A stretch of DNA of 64,000 nucleotides from Clostridiaceae bacterium OM02-2AC (GTDB taxonomy: Bacteria; Bacillota_I; Bacilli_A; Erysipelotrichales; Erysipelotrichaceae). Location: contig QULU01000001.1 in assembly GCA_003481775.1 (NCBI GenBank), positions 186,436 through 250,435 of the forward strand, read 5' to 3'. Numbering within the stretch: the stretch's first letter is position 1; each line of letters opens with the position of its first letter. Both the position numbers and the translations under genes were made by a program. Below, in pieces: positions 59,575-64,000 of the stretch. The notes below the pieces were generated by a model. It did not search any database. It worked only from the letters and a program-made list of their open reading frames with translations, and was not told the DNA's origin.

Positions 59575-61287
59575 TTAATCTATATCCTGAAGAGCATCGA
59601 CCCCTTCTTCACCGGTACGAATCTTTACAACATTTTCTACATCATAGATAAAAATCTTACCATCTCCGATGTGTCCTGTATAAAGTACTTTTTTCACTGC
59701 ATCAATGACATTCCTTACCGGTATTTTACTTACTACGATATCCACTTGTACCTTCGGAAGTAGGGTAGCTTCTACCTGAACACCTCTATAATATTCCGGT
59801 TTCCCCTTCTGTACACCACACCCCAGTACATGGGAAACTGTCATCCCCTTAATACCAAGGTTCATCATAGATGTTTTTAATGCCTCAAGCTTATGTTCCT
59901 TACAAATAATTGCAATCTTTGTAATCTTAGGCATTTCATCATGAAAGCTTGGCATCTTTTTTACCTCAACCGCTTCGTCAAGAGGAACATCTTGCGACAC
60001 CGTTACCGGCTCAACACTGTCTTCTTCACATGTATCAGGAAGCATTGCATATCCTGCATAGGCGGTAAGTAAACCATGCTCTGAGATATCCAGACCTGTC
60101 AGTTCATCTTCTTTATCAGCTCTAAGTCCAATCGTATGTTTGATAACAAGAAACACAATGGTAATTACAAATGCCACATAGGCTGCTACCGACATTACAC
60201 CTAATGTCTGAATCTGGAAGAAATGCAAGCCACCTCCATAGAATAAGCCTTTTTCAGTGGTAACGCCTGTTGCAAATAATCCGGTTAGAATCGTACCCAC
60301 AGCTCCGCAAACACAATGAACGGATACTGCCCCAACAGGATCATCAATCTTAGCAATCTTATCAAAAAATTCGATGGATACTACTACTAAAATACCACAT
60401 ACGATACCGATACCTGCCGCTCCTACTGAGGACATAGCATCACAACCTGCAGTTACACCGACTAGACCAGCAAGTGCTGCATTATAAGTCATTGATACAT
60501 CCGGTTTCTTATAGCGAACCCAGGTAAAAATCAAAGTAGTGCAACAGGCAACTGCTGCAGCTATGTTTGTATTGAAAAATACACGACCTGCGGTTTCCAA
60601 CAATGCATCACTATCCATACCGACAGTGGATGCACCATTGAAACCGAACCAACAGAACCAAAGAATAAATACACCAAGAGCTGCAAACGTAATGTTATGT
60701 CCTAAGATTGCTTTCGGTTTACCATTTTTATCATATTTACCGATACGTGGTCCCAGAATAGCAGCTCCGATCATTGCGCAGACACCACCCAACATATGGA
60801 CTGCGGTTGAACCTGCAAAATCATGGAACCCAAGCTCTGATAACCATCCTCCACCCCAGATCCAATGACCGGAAACAGGATAAATCAACAATGAAATGGC
60901 GGCGGAGTAAATACAATATGCACTGAATTTTGTTCTCTCCGCCATGGCTCCGGAAACGATGGTCGCGGATGTTGCACAGAATGCAGTCTGGAAAATTGCA
61001 AATGCCCAAAGCGGTACACCTGATGGGAGTATATTGCCATAATCTTCTTTGATAAGTGGATCAAATGATCCTATGATACCGTTTCCTGCACCAAACATAA
61101 TACCAAATCCTACTAACCAAAATGCCGGTGTACCTATACAGAAATCCATTAAATTCTTCATAAGAATATTTCCAGTATTTTTGGCTCTGGTAAATCCTGC
61201 CTCACAGAGTGAAAAACCCGCTTGCATAAAAAATACCAATGCAGCTCCAACAAGTACCCAAATCGTGTTTACAGGACTGTATAACAT
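59575..61287 (-). CDS. amt: Ammonium transporter Amt fused to a PII signalling domain
   Basis: A 570-residue protein: residues 1 to about 405 are the Amt channel with eleven transmembrane helices and the signature DFAGSTAVHMLGG near 150; after a linker, residues about 448-560 are a GlnB/GlnK-type PII domain (KITKIAIICKEHKLEALKTS, GCGVQKGKPEYYRGV, VLYTGHIGDGKIFIYDV). The residue that corresponds to the uridylylated Tyr51 of E. coli PII is Val in RGVQVEATLLPKV. The ATG at 61287 is chosen because the upstream ATG abuts the ribosome binding site. It is cotranscribed with glnA. Confidence 0.95.
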   Translation of the reverse strand: MLYSPVNTIWVLVGAALVFFMQAGFSLCEAGFTRAKNTGNILMKNLMDFCIGTPAFWLVGFGIMFGAGNGIIGSFDPLIKEDYGNILPSGVPLWAFAIFQTAFCATSATIVSGAMAERTKFSAYCIYSAAISLLIYPVSGHWIWGGGWLSELGFHDFAGSTAVHMLGGVCAMIGAAILGPRIGKYDKNGKPKAILGHNITFAALGVFILWFCWFGFNGASTVGMDSDALLETAGRVFFNTNIAAAVACCTTLIFTWVRYKKPDVSMTYNAALAGLVGVTAGCDAMSSVGAAGIGIVCGILVVVSIEFFDKIAKIDDPVGAVSVHCVCGAVGTILTGLFATGVTTEKGLFYGGGLHFFQIQTLGVMSVAAYVAFVITIVFLVIKHTIGLRADKEDELTGLDISEHGLLTAYAGYAMLPDTCEEDSVEPVTVSQDVPLDEAVEVKKMPSFHDEMPKITKIAIICKEHKLEALKTSMMNLGIKGMTVSHVLGCGVQKGKPEYYRGVQVEATLLPKVQVDIVVSKIPVRNVIDAVKKVLYTGHIGDGKIFIYDVENVVKIRTGEEGVDALQDID

Positions 61288-61310
61288 AATCTTCATCCCT
61301 CTTTCTTTAT

Positions 61311-63407
61311 CTATTTCACACTAAACAAAATATCTCCATAGGAAGGATACGGCCAATATTCCTTTGATGTAAGCGTTTCTGCTTCATCACAAACAATCCT
61401 AAGCTCGCTCATCTTTCTAAGTATCTCATCTCTAATCATGACAGATTCTTCTATGATTCCTGTAACATCCTGAATTTCCACAAGAGAAGTCTTTAGCTCA
61501 TCAACAGCCATGTCTATCTTATCTGTAAGGATAGATAACTTCTTTACTATACTCGTTTCATACACACATGGAAGAGAACCATCAAGACTTTTCTTTATGG
61601 AAGCATTTTTCGCCAGGCTTGCGGTAAATTTTTCAACCGCCGGAGCAATGGAGCATTTTGCCATTTCCGCCATAGTGTTTGCCTCTATAATGACAGTCTT
61701 ACAGTAGTTATCAAGCATGATTTCCATTCTTGATTCCAATTCTCTCTCAGTAAATACTTTATGAGATGTAAGCATATCTACATTTTTTTTATCCATCAAA
61801 TGCGGCATACAATCCGCCGTTGTACGGTAATTCAAAAGTCCTCTCTTTTCTGTAGCTTCCTTGATCCAATTGTCATCATATCCATTGCCATTGAAGATGA
61901 TTCTCTTGTGATCCTTAATTGTTTTCTTAATCATTTCATGAAGTGCTGATTCAAAATCTTCTACACCTTCTAATCGGTCCGCATAAATCTTCAAAGACTC
62001 CGCGACTGCCGCATTCAACATAATATTTGCACAAGCTATGCTGTTTGATGAACCAAGCATACGGAATTCGAATTTATTACCGGTAAAGGCAAATGGTGAT
62101 GTACGATTACGATCTGTCGTATCTTTTGTAAATCTAGGGAGTACGCTTACTCCCAGTTTCATCTTCGTTTTTCCGGCTGCTATATATGGTGCATCTGTTT
62201 CGATTGCTTCTAAAATTGCGTTCAGTTCATCCCCTAAAAACATCGATACTACAGCAGGAGGAGCCTCATTTGCGCCTAATCTGTGATCGTTTTCCGCTGT
62301 TGCGACAGAAATACGAAGTAAATCCTGATAATTGTCGACCACCTTGATAACTGCACATAGGAATAATAGGAATTGTGCATTTTCATATGGCGTTTCACCC
62401 GGTGAAAGAAGATTCACACCGGTATCTGTTGCAAGAGACCAGTTATTATGCTTACCGGAACCGTTCACTCCTGCAAAAGGCTTTTCATGAAGTAAGCAAA
62501 CCAAACCATGTTTGATAGCAACCCTTTGCATAATCTCCATGGTAAGCTGATTGTGATCCGTAGCAATGTTTGTTGTAGTATAAATAGGCGCTAATTCATG
62601 CTGTGCCGGAGCCACTTCATTATGTTCGGTCTTTGCGAGAATTCCTAACTTCCATAATTCATCATTTAAATCCTCCATGAACGCTGCAACCTTCGGCTTA
62701 ATGGCACCGAAGTAGTGGTCATCCATTTCCTGCCCCTTTGGAGGCTTTACACCGAAAAGTGTTCTTCCTGTATACTGAAGATCCGGACGCTTATCAAACA
62801 TCTCCCTGGTAATCAAGAAATATTCCTGTTCCGGCCCTACCGAAGTACGCACATAGTTTACATCCTCATTTCCAAATAAACGTAAAATTCGAAGAGCCTG
62901 CTTATTCAGTGCTTCCATAGAACGAAGCAATGGGGTTTTCTTATCCAAGGCCTCCCCACCATAAGAACAGAATGCCGTAGGAATACATAATGTCTTCCCC
63001 TTGATAAATGCATAAGATGTTGGATCCCATGCAGTATATCCTCTTGCTTCAAAAGTTGCCCGAAGCCCTCCGGATGGAAACGATGATGCATCAGGCTCCC
63101 CCTTAATCATTTCTTTTCCTGAAAATTCCATAATAACTCCACCATCCGGTGATGGAGTTATAAAGCTATCATGCTTTTCTGCTGTAATTCCGGTAAGAGG
63201 CTGAAACCAGTGTGTGTAATGAGTAGCTCCATTTGCCACTGCCCAATCTTTCATAGCACCAGCTACCGCATTTGCTACACTGATATCCAACCGTTCCCCT
63301 CCATCAATCGTTTTCTTCAAAGATTGATATACTTCTGCAGATAAAGTTGCTTTCATAACCCTATCATCAAACACCAGATTACCAAAATACTCCGAAACAT
63401 TCTTCAT
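61311..63407 (-). CDS. glnN: Glutamine synthetase type III (GlnN)
   Basis: A 698-residue enzyme of the large GSIII family, twice the length of GlnA type I. Motifs: [14 protein letters not shown] near the N-terminus, [29 protein letters not shown] with the metal-binding Glu, [24 protein letters not shown] and [22 protein letters not shown], cited by cores. It makes glutamine from glutamate and ammonium. GGAGGAAAAC precedes the ATG at 63407; the frame upstream of it overlaps the terminator of gdhA. The amt gene follows by 23 bases. Confidence 0.96.
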   Translation of the reverse strand: MKNVSEYFGNLVFDDRVMKATLSAEVYQSLKKTIDGGERLDISVANAVAGAMKDWAVANGATHYTHWFQPLTGITAEKHDSFITPSPDGGVIMEFSGKEMIKGEPDASSFPSGGLRATFEARGYTAWDPTSYAFIKGKTLCIPTAFCSYGGEALDKKTPLLRSMEALNKQALRILRLFGNEDVNYVRTSVGPEQEYFLITREMFDKRPDLQYTGRTLFGVKPPKGQEMDDHYFGAIKPKVAAFMEDLNDELWKLGILAKTEHNEVAPAQHELAPIYTTTNIATDHNQLTMEIMQRVAIKHGLVCLLHEKPFAGVNGSGKHNNWSLATDTGVNLLSPGETPYENAQFLLFLCAVIKVVDNYQDLLRISVATAENDHRLGANEAPPAVVSMFLGDELNAILEAIETDAPYIAAGKTKMKLGVSVLPRFTKDTTDRNRTSPFAFTGNKFEFRMLGSSNSIACANIMLNAAVAESLKIYADRLEGVEDFESALHEMIKKTIKDHKRIIFNGNGYDDNWIKEATEKRGLLNYRTTADCMPHLMDKKNVDMLTSHKVFTERELESRMEIMLDNYCKTVIIEANTMAEMAKCSIAPAVEKFTASLAKNASIKKSLDGSLPCVYETSIVKKLSILTDKIDMAVDELKTSLVEIQDVTGIIEESVMIRDEILRKMSELRIVCDEAETLTSKEYWPYPSYGDILFSVK

Positions 63408-63455
63408 AATGTTTTCCTCCTTTTCCACCTGTCCTTCTTCTAAATCATTTATCAT

Positions 63456-63502
63456 AAAAGAAAGGCGTCTTACATGCTGTATCTGCATGAAAGACGCCTT
63501 TG
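63456..63502 (-). terminator. Long hairpin between gdhA and glnN
   Basis: AAAGGCGTCTT pairs with AAGACGCCTTT and, inside, CATGC with GCATG around a seven-base loop; CTTTCTTTT follows. It is either the gdhA terminator or an attenuator, since glnN starts only about 50 bases further and no clear promoter lies between. Confidence 0.75.
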
Positions 63503-63519
63503 CCTTTACTTCTATATGT

Positions 63520-64000
63520 TTATACAATACCTTGTGCACTCATCGCTTCTGCCACTCTTTCAAATCCGGCAATATTCGCACCTAATACATAATTCCCCTT
63601 TGCTCCATATCTTTCTGTAGCATCTGACATATTATGACATATGGTTACCATGATATCTTTTAATTTAGAGTCCACTTCTTCAAACGACCAGCTCATTCTC
63701 ATACTGTTTTGAGACATTTCCAATGCGGATGTTGCAACACCGCCAGCATTAGCTGCCTTACCCGGAGCAAAAATAACATCATTATTCTGTAAATATTGAG
63801 TAGCTTCTAGTGTAGTAGGCATGTTTGCACCTTCACAGACAGCCAAACAGCCATTTGCTACCAACTGTTTTGCATCTTCCAACGTAAGTTCATTCTGCGT
63901 TGCACACGGTAGTGCCAAATCTACCTTTACAGACCATACACCACGACCTTCGTGATATTCTGAATTCGGACGATAACTCTTATATTCCGTTAATCTTGCT
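63520..64000 (-). CDS. gdhA: NADP-type glutamate dehydrogenase, C-terminal part (truncated by window end)
   Basis: The last 160 codons of a glutamate dehydrogenase; the gene continues beyond 64000. Recognisable blocks are [56 protein letters not shown] and the C-terminal [18 protein letters not shown], cited by cores CATQNEL and [14 protein letters not shown], all typical of the hexameric NADP-dependent enzyme. It fixes ammonium onto 2-oxoglutarate and heads the glnN-amt-asnB-purF series. Confidence 0.95.
   Translation of the reverse strand, partial: ARLTEYKSYRPNSEYHEGRGVWSVKVDLALPCATQNELTLEDAKQLVANGCLAVCEGANMPTTLEATQYLQNNDVIFAPGKAANAGGVATSALEMSQNSMRMSWSFEEVDSKLKDIMVTICHNMSDATERYGAKGNYVLGANIAGFERVAEAMSAQGIV

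Overview
The window comes from a low-to-mid GC, endospore-forming Firmicute. Gene content and the separate NadD-YqeK fusion fit the Erysipelotrichia ([Clostridium] innocuum-like), but this assignment is inferred from gene content and style rather than from a marker search. Sporulation genes (spoIIAA-spoIIAB-sigF, an uninterrupted sigK, and a probable SASP-like gene) show that the lineage forms spores. Most of the window is conserved chromosomal backbone whose local gene order resembles that of Bacillus.

Layout. 0.1-3.3 kb: a GNAT acetyltransferase behind a leader-peptide/terminator region, then an ECF sigma factor with its membrane partner. 3.4-13.3 kb: a D-2-hydroxyacid dehydrogenase, ffh, rlmA, a nitroreductase, a small Asn/Gln-rich SASP-like gene with a sigmaG/sigmaF-type promoter, thiI, a cysteine desulfurase, ezrA, then rpsD (plus strand) with a structured leader, and a short ssb. 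13.5-25.2 kb: a pair of M16 peptidase-like genes, the nupNOPQ nucleoside ABC transporter, ftsK/spoIIIE and an RNase J2-like gene. 25.4-32.9 kb: miaB, a ferredoxin, ymdB, rny, recA, a stand-alone cinA C-terminal domain (pncC), pgsA and rodZ. 33.1-42.8 kb: rnpB, gpsB, two large class A penicillin-binding proteins flanking recU, then nth-dnaD-tseB(ypmB). 43-47.7 kb: the yqeG-yqeH-yhbY-nadD/yqeK-rsfS-yqeM-mtnN ribosome/NAD cluster. 47.8-50.8 kb: a TetR regulator, an MFS exporter and an M42 aminopeptidase. 51-55.7 kb: sigK, an unrecognised 350-residue protein, a second GNAT gene, a frameshifted gene relic and the spoIIA operon with two Spo0A boxes. 55.7-64 kb: decayed genes including a dapF relic, then a visibly AT-richer nitrogen-assimilation cluster: purF-type amidotransferase, asnB under an asparagine T-box, an Amt-PII fusion, type III glutamine synthetase, and the 3' end of gdhA.

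How the genes work together. Several modules are coherent: thiI with the cysteine desulfurase supplies sulfur for tRNA thiolation; nupNOPQ form one importer; rny and the RNase J2-like protein belong to the RNA-decay machinery; rodZ, gpsB, ezrA, the two PBPs and tseB all act on cell-wall growth and division; the last 8 kb takes up ammonium and converts it into glutamate, glutamine and asparagine. The most rewarding regions for a second look are the attenuator-like leader in front of the first GNAT gene, the SASP-like gene after thiI, the acidic repeat-bearing N-terminus of the second PBP, the T-box that places asnB-purF under tRNA-Asn control, and the unknown gene next to sigK.
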